NCBI GenBank assembly: GCA_964017045.1
Contig: OZ024809.1
Coordinates: forward strand, 26,466,618 to 26,530,617
Length of the DNA stretch: 64,000 bases
Origin: Omphiscola glabra
Lineage: Eukaryota > Mollusca > Gastropoda > Lymnaeidae
Direction of reading: 5' to 3'
Shown: piece by piece, positions 10,936 through 21,545 of the stretch
How positions within the stretch are numbered: the first letter of the stretch is position 1
Layout of the letters: every line of letters begins with the position of its first letter
Program-made: the position numbers and the translations under genes
The notes under the pieces: generated by a model
The model's database searches: none
Told to the model about the DNA's origin: nothing
What the model saw: the letters and a program-made list of their open reading frames with translations, nothing else

Positions 10936-11449
10936 TATACAAGCTGCACCCACCTATTTGCAAGGATTTTAAAAATAGTTAATATTTTTTTTCAATTTGA
11001 GAATCTACCAGAATGCTAAATAAAAGATTTTTAAAATGTATAGATTTTTCCGGAACTATGCCGAATCCATTTTTTTCTTCTTTTGGTACTAGTTTTAGAA
11101 AAAAAAAATCGTATTCCTAATTTATCAATTTAAAATAAATTCTGTTAATTGGTAAAATGTTTAAAAATATATCTAAAAGACAATTTGTATTTATCTGAAA
11201 AAAGTTATAGTAGTTTGCCACCCCCCCCCCCTCTGTATTTACATGTTTTATTTAAATTGCTATGTACTGTGTCGCCTTAATGAAAACTAATAAGTCCCTG
11301 ATATGCCTAAGAGAATTCACTGAATGGCTGTTTTTTTCACTAGTGAAATAATTTAATGTGGATGTCTCATGTTCAAATTGATTTATTTATATGCTAAGAA
11401 TGAACAATGCAATAAAAAAAACATTTCCATTTGTTTGAATCAATAAAAG
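10936..11449. other. No gene seen
   Basis: AT-rich sequence with one 12-base C run near 11220. No coding signal was found. Confidence 0.45.
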
Positions 11450-11549
11450 CTTCTTATCTTCTCCAATGACGGTTGCTTTGGTAGGCGAGAACGAAGCTGT
11501 GATCATCACCCAATCGCTGGGACTAGTTGGTAGAGGAGAGCCTCACTGT
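11450..11549 (+). CDS. Candidate upstream exon of the Ig gene (first Ig, N-terminal half)
   Basis: Weak candidate. The frame reads MTVALVGENEAVIITQSL then GLVGRGEPHC, which looks like the A and B strands of an Ig domain ending in a Cys. If spliced after the TGT at 11547-11549 (donor GTATAC) it joins in phase 0 to the exon at 12590. The acceptor before 11450 is poor and the frame closes 8 codons past the proposed donor. The signal peptide and true first exon are not identified. Another exon could supply the missing Ig half. Confidence 0.3.
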
Positions 11550-11756
11550 GTATACTTCCAAAGAACTATAGCTTAGTGACACAGATGCAAACTGTAAAAT
11601 GGACAGACACGTAGATACAAAGCTCAGTTGCCACATATCATATCAAATGAACTTTGTCACACGAGTAGTTTCTTTCACTGTAGAAGTTCTCCCAAGGCCA
11701 AGTGGTCGGCGCTGGGAACGGACGTTTCTATGACGCTTGCGGCCGGCATCATGTGG

Positions 11757-12290
11757 TTATTATAACGTCTATGCCTGTCATTTGACGCCGAGTTATTGTA
11801 CGTCTATTTCAGGCACATTATGCCCCAGTTATGAAATTATTGTAAGGTGATGTCAGAACATGATGTTCGAGTTATGAAGTTATTGTAAGGTGATGTAAGA
11901 ACATGATGTTCGAGTTATGAAGTTATTGTAATTCTATGTTAGGTACGTGATGCTTGAGTTATGGACTTATTGTATAGTGATGTCAGGCAAATGCTGTCAG
12001 AGCTACGAAGTTATTGTAAATTGATGTCAGAACATTATGTCTGAGTTATATAGTTATTGTACTGTGATGTCATGCAATTGATATGTCATCCGGCTATGTC
12101 AGACTAATGACGGCGAGTTATGAAGTTATTGTGAGGTGATGTCAGGCACATGATATCCGAGTTATGGACATGTTGTAGGGCTATGCGAGGCACATGATGC
12201 CCTAGATAGGAAGTTGTTGTACATCTATGCCAGGCACGTAACGGCGAGTTGTGAAGTTACTGTAAGGTGATGTCCAGCACATGAGGCCCG
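11757..12290 (+). repeat. ~55-bp minisatellite
   Basis: About ten diverged units around 'gagttatgaagttattgtaa' and 'ggtgatgtcaggcacatgat'. They lie between the candidate first exon and the first secure exon of the Ig gene. Confidence 0.8.
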
Positions 12291-12589
12291 CTCTGATGTT
12301 GCTGACCGCGGCCTAGTGAGCGATTAGCAAATGGACGGGACGATGTCTTAACTTAATCTTTCGAAAGAGTCAACACGGTGAATGGTACAGGCTTGTGTTC
12401 ATCTCTTTGTCAATTTCAAAAAAAGACACTTTTGGTTTCTTATTCTTTGCAATGATGACCACCAATCGTAATTTACTATTTCATTTTTATATTTTACTCA
12501 TTGATGCTCATAATATGACTTGCTTGTCTCTTTATTCAATTCAAACGAAACGTTCTTACAATTTTTTTTCCACCGTGTTTCATCTCCAG

Positions 12590-12806
12590 AATCCTGTGAT
12601 AAATGAAAGATCTTGGAAAGCATGGCTTGAAAATATCGGCCCTCACGCATCGATCGGGCGATTTATGATCGATGAGCGGACGCTAGTAAAACTGGAGTTG
12701 ACAAACGCCCAGTGTAAGGATTCGGGAACTTATGCATGCAATGCAATTCATTCGAGTCCGGATGCTACATGGACGGTTTCTTCTATAACTGATGTCGTAG
12801 TCAAAG
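12590..12806 (+). CDS. Ig-superfamily gene, exon: C-terminal half of first Ig domain
   Basis: A 217-nt exon with a strong acceptor (pyrimidine tract, tttcatctccag) and donor AAAG|GTAGAC, phase 0 in and phase 1 out. The translation has the C-strand Trp (SWKAWLENIG), an E-strand LVKLELTNAQ and the F-strand signature DSGTYAC, followed by a G-strand ending DVVVK. This is the back half of an Ig domain whose first Cys must lie in an upstream exon. The reading frame upstream of 12590 is intron read-through. The protein is probably secreted or surface-exposed; the layout resembles the Ig half of snail FREP-type immune lectins. That family assignment is inference. Confidence 0.8.
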
Positions 12807-13309
12807 GTAGACAAAAAACAAACAACAAAAAAATACATCAAATGTGTCGAAAAAATACAACGAATATTTTCTTCTATATCTAATGCACAGTTAGAGTTTG
12901 ACTTTTGTAGTTTTGTCCCCTGGATTTAACATATCCCAGTTATTTGCCACCGGGTTTCAAATATCCCAGTTATTTGTCACTTGCGTTTAACATTCCAGTA
13001 ATTTGTCCCCTGGGTTTAACATATCCCTTTTATTTAAAAAACAATTTAAGACACCCATCTAAAATGTTTATGCAAATTATGCATGCAAAATAAACATCGA
13101 GTAATGATAAATTGTGTTTTTATAACAAAAATTATTTAAATATAAGATAAGTCACTCCGCCAACATCGGGTTTGTGTTGTAGAAAATTTCAATTAATTTG
13201 AATCTTGTGATTGTTGTAGTAATTGCTACTCATGTGAATCTGATTAAAGCCTTTCGTAATGACATGTGTGATGAACTTAAGAAAACACGTCACCTTTGAA
13301 TTATTTCAG
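12807..13309 (+). other. Intron of the Ig gene
   Basis: GT-AG intron of 503 bp. It holds three short related phrases ('tatcccagttatttgtcacc' type) at about 12925-13035 and otherwise nothing notable. Confidence 0.65.
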
Positions 13310-13404
13310 CGCCTTTGTCCGAGTTTAGTTTTGTTGTGTTTAAACGGAACAAGAAACTCGACTTTGTGGAAGGAGAGACCATAAGTATGATGTGTTCTAT
13401 ACAA
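13310..13404 (+). CDS. Ig-superfamily gene, exon: start of second Ig domain
   Basis: A 95-nt exon with acceptor gaattatttcag and donor CAA|GTAAGT (perfect consensus), phase 1 in and phase 0 out. It encodes APLSEFSFVVFKRNKK then DFVEGETISMMCSIQ, the A and B strands with the first Ig cysteine. Joined to 24370 it places the C-strand Trp 12 residues after the Cys, normal for an Ig fold. The next exon is almost 11 kb away. Confidence 0.8.
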
Positions 13405-13690
13405 GTAAGTTATGATGTCTTCTATACTAGTAAATTTATATTAAGATATGTTCCATACTAGTAATTTCTTTTTTATTGTTCTATACATGTAAGTTATTTA
13501 TATGATCTATACAAATACAAGTAAGCTATTTTATGATGTGTTCTATAAAAGTAACTTATTTTATTGTATGTTCTATACAAGTACATTCTTTAGTATGTTC
13601 AATAAAAGTAGGCTATTTTATAATATGTTCCATACAAGTAATTTCTTTTACATGTTCCATACAAGTAATTTCTTTTATATTGTTATACAT
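13385..13690 (+). repeat. ~35-bp minisatellite seeded by the exon/intron junction
   Basis: About nine degenerate copies of 'tgttctatacaagtaagtta' follow directly after the donor. The first copy is the last exon bases plus the splice donor itself, so the array multiplies donor-like CAAGTAA sites at the start of the intron. Confidence 0.75.
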
Positions 13691-13691
13691 T

Positions 13692-13850
13692 CATCTATGT
13701 GGCACTGCAGCTCATAAAGGGCTTTGGCTTGCCTCACCACTTCCTTCCACTCATCCCATCCATCCTTGTGGAGCTACATCCTATGTGCTGCTTTGGCCGG
13801 CCTCACCTCTTCCTCCCACTCATACAGGGTTTCTTTCATGCATTTCTGGG
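13692..13850 (-). mobile_element. LINE 3' tail fragment (antisense to the Ig gene)
   Basis: The minus strand reads WKEVVRQAKALYELQCH, a C-terminal phrase common after the reverse transcriptase of molluscan non-LTR retrotransposons. Related tails lie at 16450-16645 and 38120-38165, marked by 'ggcactacagcccatgtag'-like words. A run of ten Gs follows at about 13850. Confidence 0.5.
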
Positions 13851-13854
13851 GGGG

Positions 13855-16231
13855 GGGGGCAGTGCAAATTTAAAACAGTTTTAAAAAGCATAGTAACTGG
13901 TGCCTTTAACCGATTACAATTAGTGTAATCTATAAAATATCGCTAGGCTCGATATATTTGATGATCCGTATATTTAAGTTTAAGGCTAATCCAGTTATAG
14001 TATTTTGTATTAAAAATCGCACTGACCGTTTCAGTTTTACTTCCTGTTGTTCGCATATATCGCTATTTTTATTTAATAATTTTTTGCAACTGGCAAGTTA
14101 AAATAAGACTTAAATGACAATGTATTAAAATACATGTACATACCTATAAAGGTCTAAAATTGTTATAATATAGTTAGTCACATACTAAACATGTACGATC
14201 TGTTTTCATAGTATAGCTCATCGTAAAAGCATGATTAAAAATAAGGATAGGAGTTAATTATAAATTGTATGATTTCGTTAAGCTTATTTTTCTAATTATA
14301 CATTTGAAAGGGCGCATACAAATTGTGCACGTTTCATCAATTATTATTAAATCGAAAGCGTTTTGTTTTCTTTAAATGTGCTACTTTTGTTACAAAGCTT
14401 CCTGAATAACAGATTTTAAAAACTAAGCCGATATTTATTTTATTAATTCCCAACTACTTTTCTCTTTTTAATGTCAGAATACCAAACAAAGTGCAATACC
14501 CATTGGCATTGCACTCATTTTTTTATATTATTAATTTTATTTTAGATGAGAATCCAAAAGAAAACAAAGAATTTTTGTTTTTAGAACTAGCATTTCGATT
14601 ATCATGCCAACTCCATGTTTGGTATGTGTTTAACAAAATTCTTATTGCTAATTCGTCAATTTAAAATCTTTGGATTTAGCTAAAAATATTTTTAAGTATG
14701 GCGAAGAGGCAATTTAAGAAAGATATAGTAGTTTGAAATTCCAAATAAAAATTTCAATCTACTGAATATTGGGAAATGTATACTTTATTTGCATATGAAT
14801 TTCCCTAAGATAAACTGACACATTAGCAAATATAATGTCTTCTATAAACAACTCATGTCTTCTTCAAATAGTTATGCCGTTCATAGGCAATTTATAAAAA
14901 TGACCAGTTTTCAAAACCCATAAAAATTTATAGACCTTTCTAATAAACCTGTTTTTTTTTTTTTTTTTGACTCTTTTAAAATTAGGAAATTGTTATATAA
15001 GGTAGTATAAACATTATAATTATAAGTAAGTTTGTTTTTTCCGTTTAGGTGCAGCATATAAAATAATTTTTGAGGTGCCTTTTAGTAATGGACTCCTTTT
15101 AATTAAATTTGGTTTTTTGAAAATTCATTTATTAATTGAGTAGCTATCTTTAATAATAATGTAAATTTAATTTTTTTTAGTTATATAATTATTTTTTAAA
15201 TTATTACTTTTTGCATAACACAAGCAGGTATAGTAATTTCGGTTTTGCCAAACCTGCATGGAAAAATGATAATAAAGAAAATATCCTCATCACATCTTTA
15301 AGCCCCTAAAACATCCGAGGCATCCTCCAATCGTAATGGTTGCAGGGCGCACACGATAACTCTAAAGTTAAGTGACACCTATATTTTTTAACTAGGATCT
15401 CTTCCGTTGCTCTTCAATTAAGTGTAAAATATTGCACTACTAATTTCAGATATGTGATAAAATGCATTCTTGTATTTTGATTTTATCAAAGATTTTCTGT
15501 GGACTATAATGATTTAAGGGGCGAAAATAATCTAAGACAAAAGCGTACCCTTAAGCGTGACACAACTAGAATGAATATAGTTTACGTCCCGCTGGTTCGA
15601 AATTTAAGATGTCTTTGGTTGTTATTATGGATAATTATGGCACTTTTCACACGAATATTTGAAATGCCACCTCAAAATTGCCTGAAAGATATAACAAATT
15701 CAAGTATGCGCCAAAATAATGCATCCCTGCAATTTGAGTTTGTACGACTGTCTTTAGCGTCCTAAATTTTGCCCCCCTTTCGTAACGCTGATCATTGGTA
15801 CAGTATGGGGTTGATTATAAGCTTGTGAAAAATGATTAGCCTGGGGCACGCCACAAATGGAGTGAATTTAGTTTATATATGGCACTGGGCTAAATAATGC
15901 CTCCCACAAAACCTTTAAAATGTTCTACCGTTCTAAAGGTATAATAGTAACATCGAATTTAAGTTTACTCAAAAATACACTTCTTGATTTTGAAATAATA
16001 AAAACATTTTCTGGGGAGCAGGCTCCCCAAACCCCTCCACCGATCAAGATTGATGGGCACCCAAAAATTCAGCCCTACTTCGGTGATTTTGGTATCGATA
16101 GATATACTGGCTAGTAGCGTAGTATTAGTACTGCCATGAGAGGCCAAAAATTTGCCGTCCCCCCTTTCACGATACAAACTCTGCAGTTGTCAGAAAGTGC
16201 CACATCTGCACATAAAGAAAAAGTGACACTA
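13855..16231. other. AT-rich intronic sequence, no gene seen
   Basis: Apart from A/T runs (for example near 14951-14968) I recognise nothing. The short open frames here (15499-15765, 15920-16114) lack domain signatures. Confidence 0.45.
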
Positions 16232-16395
16232 CAAGGGGCGTATCTACAAAGTTGGGCTGCAAGGGACAAGATTCATTTTTACGCCCCTTCCAACTCTGAA
16301 ACCCATTATTTTAATACCATCTAAGCCCATTTTTGGCCCCTCCCCCACTAGTCTGGCACCCAGGGACATATATCCACCACTTAGCTACGCCTCTG
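16232..16395. mobile_element. Small MITE-like repeat, 'GGCGTAGC' family, copy 1
   Basis: The reverse complement begins CAGAGGCGTAGCTAA and contains 'aaaatgaatcttgtccc' before its other end, as do 35337-35505 and 63233-63370. The terminal words form an inverted repeat (cagaggcgtagc / gctacgcctctg), clearest in copy 3. It has no coding capacity. Confidence 0.55.
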
Positions 16396-16449
16396 ACCAC
16401 TGTCAACTGGAAATGCCCCCCCCCCCAGGGGGGAAATTTCTGAAAGAAA

Positions 16450-16645
16450 CACTGCACTCATACCATTCATCCCTCTGGCGCTAAAGCCCATGTAGTTCTT
16501 TGGCCTTACTTACCACATCCTTCCACCCAGACCAAACTGTTGCTCCTCTTTTCCATGATTAGATTCTCAGCCTCTGTAGATCTTTTCCCACATCATCCAT
16601 CCATCTAAGCCTAGGTCTGCCTTTTTCCTCTGGGGCTTTGGTGGT
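16450..16645 (-). mobile_element. LINE 3' tail fragment
   Basis: The minus strand encodes GRPRLRWMDDVGKDLQRLRI followed, after a stop, by GWKDVVSKAKELHGL. This is the conserved C-terminal tail of many RTE- or Nimb-like non-LTR retrotransposons. Only the 3' end is present, as expected from 5'-truncated insertion. Confidence 0.6.
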
Positions 16646-16938
16646 GCAACCTTGTGATAATTCTTATTATACCTCACATCACAAAACCACTCACCCCAGT
16701 TCTCCAGCCAATATTCACACATTTAAGTTTAAACATTCATGAACACAACTCCCAACGTTCAGCCATACAACATGATGACAACACAGAGCAATCAGGTCAC
16801 CAATTTCAATCGATTCTCACAATAATAATCGTCATTTATATAGTATATAATATATGACTGACAATTATTGTTGTCATAAAATAAATTGCGTAATGGCAAT
16901 AAATTCTAGAGCAGTATGGCTGGTCGCTTCGTCCAGAA

Positions 16939-17134
16939 CAGTGGTTCTCAACCTTCCTAATGCCGCGACCCTTTAATAAAGTCACTCATGTTGTGGCGAC
17001 CACCCATCCACATTGTTGTTTTCGGTGCTACTTCATAACTATAGAACATGTTTTTTCAGATAGCCCTAGGCGACCCCTGAGAAAGGATCGCGCGACCCAC
17101 AAAGGGGTCGCGACCCACAGGTTGAGAACCGCTG
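16939..17134 (+). mobile_element. SPIN-like hAT MITE, 196 bp
   Basis: It starts CAGTGGTTCTCAACCTTCC and continues TAATGCCGCGACCCTTTAAT. It ends with AAAGGGGTCGCGACCCACAG and then GTTGAGAACCGCTG. Both halves match, as I recall it, the consensus of non-autonomous SPIN elements (hAT superfamily). The flanks are GTCCAGAA (16931-16938) and GTCCAGTA (17135-17142), an 8-bp hAT-type duplication with one mismatch. The middle is shortened relative to full SPIN. SPIN is known for horizontal transfer among tetrapods and has been reported from the snail Lymnaea. Confidence 0.85.
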
Positions 17135-17142
17135 GTCCAGTA

Positions 17143-17789
17143 GATACCCCTTTCTACTCATGTGAAATGTGAACTCTCCTTGCACGGAAATGCCTTCACA
17201 AATACTTAAGAAATTGTGCACTAGTCGCAGCCCGGTACCGTTTTTGTGCGACTGCAAGAAAATTACCTTCCTCAATATCAATGACATAGAGACCTAATAA
17301 TAGACCTGTTGAAATACTAGCATATTTGAGTATTTTCTTTCAATTTATGTCACTGGTACTCTGCAACACTGTTAATCAATGGATACCCAGGCAGTCTACA
17401 AAACTGTCTATCAACGAATTCTCAGACACATCGAATACTGGAATACAACCACTTTATGAAGGACTCGAGTTTTTCTTTATTACTTGTATCTGTCACGCAG
17501 ATTCACCTGGTTGCTTTGTCTCCCGATAACTACACAGTCTGTCCCAGAAACACAGGAGCTATCACTCACCCCCTTGCTCTATTTCACGCCTTATATCAAC
17601 GCAATTGTTTATAATTCCATTCCTGTCAAAAATGATCATTCAGACATAATAATAACAATCATGCCCCAACTCTCGGACCCAAACAACGTTCATACTAACA
17701 ACAGTGGTTCTCATACCTTTGACAATACGGCCTGCTCAAACGACACACCATCGCGTCTCATGTGCACTGAGTAGCGGCTTCTGGACGAT
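17143..17789. other. No gene seen; possible hAT end near 17698
   Basis: Open frames of 60-96 codons occur but show no domain. The word 'cagtggttctcataccttt' near 17702 resembles a hAT terminus but has no partner. Confidence 0.4.
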
Positions 17790-17930
17790 AAGATATGCCT
17801 GCTCAAAAGCAGGGAGGCCATCTGTCTGACGTATCATTGAGTCGTTCAAGTGATCTGTATGCTCAAAAGGCAGGAGGCCATTTGTTTAACGTATCATTAA
17901 GTTAAGCCGTCCAAGTGATTAGGACCTCTG
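17790..17930 (+). repeat. Two tandem copies of ~70 bp
   Basis: Both copies contain 'atgcctgctcaaaagcaggg' or 'atgctcaaaaggcaggaggc', then 'gccat.tgt', 'aacgtatcatt.agt' and 'caagtgat'. Confidence 0.6.
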
Positions 17931-18192
17931 TCCGAGGACCACACATTCCTAATAAAAGATGGATTCTTGCACACAGTGGTCAAAGATTATCCACAATACA
18001 CAATCCTGGCTCGCATATATTTGGCTCTGTCTAGCTATGTCCAAACTGTATCCGGTACAAAAATGCAACTGTCATTAAGCCCAGCAGCGAACGGACGTGT
18101 TGAATATGTTAATTTTTAAATCCTCTTGCTGCCCTTTCGGATACTACATTTCAGCTAAGTGTTATCATTTTAATTATTATTTAATTATGTTT

Positions 18193-18542
18193 CTACTGTT
18201 TGTTCGCTGAGGAAGGCTTCTTGCCGACACGTACATTGTTTTGTTGCGTTCCCTTTTTCAGATTTTTTCGATACTTCATTTCACTCACTTCTTGTTTTGC
18301 TAACCTGATTGCAATCTCTCTACCATTAAAGATGGTTGTCGTAGACTTCGAAGGGGTGAATGTAGAATCTGTGTCAGAACACGCGCGTGATTGTAATTTG
18401 TCAAAACCGTCGCTTGCCAACCAGTCTTTCCCAACCGTTGAGACGGTACGCTTCCCGAACAGAAAAATGTCTCAACCACAGACAGCACAGCAGTGTTCCT
18501 TGGTGCCGTGTTGATAAATCTCTCTAGGAATTGTTCTGCCAC
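18193..18542 (-). other. Unrecognised coding-like fragment
   Basis: Two overlapping minus-strand frames (18300-18542 and 18193-18420) have a less AT-biased composition than their surroundings. The second ends in a basic tail (KKGTQQNNVRVGKKPSSANK). This could be a decayed retroelement ORF end, with one frameshift between the frames. I do not recognise the family. Confidence 0.3.
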
Positions 18543-18716
18543 CTGTAGTTAAACTTGCGCTATCTTCACGACAAGTTTCATTATAAGCCAATTTAGTGCT
18601 CACCTATGAATTTTCCCAAGACAGAGCGACCCATTTCCAACAGCAACTAAACCAACACAACTTCCTTTAGATCTCATTGGCACACGTGACGGCTGGAGTT
18701 ATGAACACAACTTAAT

Positions 18717-19020
18717 TTTGTATCCCAATCCCATTTTATTTCGTCTCTAATTCCTATTTCATTTTGTCACTCGATCTCATTTTATTTTGTCTCTGAGTCC
18801 CATTTCATTTTGTCTCCCAATTCCATTTCATTTTGTCTCCGAATCCCATTTTATTTTGTCTCTTAGTCCCATTTCATTTTGTCTCTCAGTCCCATTTCAT
18901 TTTGTCTCTCAATCCAATTTCTTTTTAACTCTTAATCTCATTTCACTTTGTCTTTCAGTCCCATTTCATTTTCTTTCCCAATCCCATTTCATTTAGTCTC
19001 TCATTCTCATTTCATTTTCA
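18717..19020 (+). repeat. 24-bp minisatellite (cccatttcattttgtctctc)
   Basis: Around 12 units of 'aatcccatttcattttgtct' with point variants. The open frame of 69 codons across it is the repeat, not a gene. Confidence 0.85.
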
Positions 19021-19308
19021 GTGCAAAATTTACAAAAGGATTTCCATATTATACGAAAAAAATAAAATACTAGAAAATTAGAAAATTAATTGGCTAGAGA
19101 CTACAACCGTACACTAAACATACACTAGGTGACTACCAATATGTATTCAGACAAGATAGATGAACGACCAATGCCATTTGCACCATCAGAGAAATGTTAA
19201 GAGTGTTACATCACAATTAAATGGATTGTAAAATTAATCAAAAGGAAATATTACTATGAGACTGCAGGATTTAGGCATACCAAACAAATCTGTAAGACTG
19301 ATACATTT
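19021..19308. other. No gene seen
   Basis: AT-rich spacer between the minisatellite and the solo LTR. Confidence 0.4.
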
Positions 19309-19884
19309 TGTAACAACAGCATTATTTTGTAATGCTGAGGTTATATTTACTTGCAGGCAGGATGTATTAACTTGTAGCTGTATTCTCATAAATTAATCAC
19401 TTTCACGGTTATCACAATATCTTCCAAGGCAGAGCGTCCAGATTTGACATCACTATATTTTATTTACCAACTTGTCACAATAATAATAAATCTCCCACAC
19501 CGTAGAAAAGATAATATAATAATATACTATCTTATTCCTTCACACATGTAAATCTCTCAATTCATTTGAATAAACTACACGATGTTATTAGATAAAGCAA
19601 TGGATCGTGGCAAGAGCCTTCTCGTACGTTCTTCATACGTCCTTGCTGTACTTCTGCGCATGACATCAATGATAATCTAATTAATTGGAACTTCCGGTTA
19701 GCAACAAGATGGCTGACACGCAAAATTTATGAATACCGAAATTGTTCAAAAAATCATGTCATTTAAGCGGTAAATAACAAGAAGTGCACAAAGCTGCATG
19801 TGTTGGGGCATGCAGCCAAGTGTTAGTATTTAGTATCTATACAAGCAATATAAAATATTGATATCCTCAACATTCCACCCTATC

Positions 19885-20841
19885 ATGACTCGCCCACGTT
19901 ATACCCATGGAGTACCCCTAGGCCTACTACTCCTACCCATGATCTACCTGGTAATAAATAGGCTCCTACCTCCACCAACGCAAACCTGGTTACCATCAGC
20001 ACCAGTGAAAGACAAAACCACACTTCCGAAGCATTGGATACTAAACCCCTGTTCCATTGAGATATGGATAAAACTTTATAAACGCCAACTTTACATATTA
20101 TTAAAAAGACAAACCCACAACCCCTCTATCACATTCCTAATCATCATGTTGTGTGGGGATGTGCACATGAACCCCGGTCCCAGACAAACAGCCTCCACAC
20201 ACCCCTGTGGACTGTGCCAAGAGCCAGTAAATTGGAACAGCAAAGGCGTAGCGTGCGACACATGTGGAATCTGGTTCCACCTGCTATGTGCCGACGAACG
20301 ATCCACGGACTACCGCGAAACGAGTCAACCCTCTTTTGCATGGTCTTGTCCACGCTGCAACAGCATCAACAACGACAGCTTTACATTCCACAGCTATCAA
20401 CTGAACTGCTCAAACTCCTTCTCACCCCTCTCTTCACTCAGTCTCAACGCTGAATCTATAGTAACACCTTACCCATTTTCACCACATAGAACTAGTACCC
20501 CAAAATCCCACAATCCCACTCAATCTCCCTACTCATACTCCCCCCAAAGGCATCCCACAAGCTCCCAAGAACATAATCGACATCCTACAACCTCCAATTC
20601 TATCCATGACAACCCCCAAAATGCAAATCTCCGCTTACTAAATATCAACTGCCAAAGCATAGAATCAAAGAGACAAGAGCTCGCAGCCATTATCCAATTT
20701 ACCAAGCCCGACATAATATGTGGAACAGAGTCGTGGCTCAGAGGCATACAACCTGGGAAAGAACCAACCCTGGACCATATAAAGTCCTCAGAAATCTTCC
20801 CAATGGATTACAATGTTTATCGTCATGACCGCGTAAAATAA
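19885..20841 (+). pseudogene. LINE ORF part 1: 2A-like motif, PHD finger, endonuclease start
   Basis: I take the ATG at 19885 as the start. An N-terminal hydrophobic/proline-rich stretch leads to LCGDVHMNPGP (the last P is codon 20179-20181), which resembles a 2A ribosome-skipping motif with His in place of the usual Glu. A C4HC3 PHD finger follows (CGLCQEP ... CDTCGIWFHLLC ... WSCPRC; about 20200-20365). After a Ser/Pro-rich linker the endonuclease domain opens with LLNINCQSIESKRQEL and IICGTESWL (the catalytic Glu region). A +1 shift near 20836 produces a stop; the next frame continues GGGVFIM. Confidence 0.85.
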
Positions 20842-21545
20842 AGGTGGCGGCGTCTTCATCATGACTCACAGATCCCTCACATCAGTGGAGCAACCGCACC
20901 TGGTCACAGCCTGCGAAATAGTATGGGCTAAGGTTAAATTACAAAACAAGAAAGACCTCTACATCGGTGCATTCTATATGCCCAAAAGAACCCAGAGTGC
21001 ACTTGACGAACTCCAAAAATCCATCAACATTCTTACAGCCAACGGCAAGCACGAGAGCGACATCATCGTTGCCGGTGACTTCAACTGCCCCGATATAGAC
21101 TGGACCACGCATACTGCCCACTCCCCCGGTAAAGAAAATACCATTCAGCAATCACTGATCGACTTGACCTCATCCTCACTACTCACACAAGTGCAGAAGA
21201 CACCAACACGTCAAAAAAGCATCCTAGATCTAATCTTCACGTCCAACCCCACCCTTGTTAAACAATCCACGTGTGTCCCAGGCATATCTGACCATGACGC
21301 AGTGGTGGTTGACTTCTACTCCAAAGCTCAAATAACGCGCCAGAAACCCAGGAAATCTTACAAGTTCGGTAAAGCAAACTGGGACAAGATCAAGCTTGAT
21401 CTCGCCGCCACTGAACAGGCCATCCTGAAAAAATACAACGAGGAAGAGGATGTAGAAACATTATGGTCGACCTTCAAATATGCCTTATTCAAAAGCTTAG
21501 ATCAAAATGTCCCATCAGCCACATTAAAAAATCCATGTAATACCA
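20842..21545 (+). pseudogene. LINE ORF part 2: endonuclease domain
   Basis: Continues the AP-endonuclease fold: GGGVFIM, KDLYIGAFYMP, IIVAGDFNCPDIDW (the GDFN catalytic block), then a segment ending PGISDHDAVVVDF (the SDH active-site motif). These residues are intact, so the nuclease was functional before the frameshifts. A second shift between about 21530 and 21548 moves translation to the third frame. Confidence 0.85.

Noticed and set aside
11690..11730. tRNA-like box A ('ggccaagtggtcggcgc')
   Set aside because: No box B or cloverleaf could be formed downstream.
12395..12589. Open frame continuing upstream of the first secure Ig exon
   Set aside because: It is AT-rich, hydrophobic by chance and precedes a strong acceptor at 12589, so it is intron read-through, not a signal peptide.
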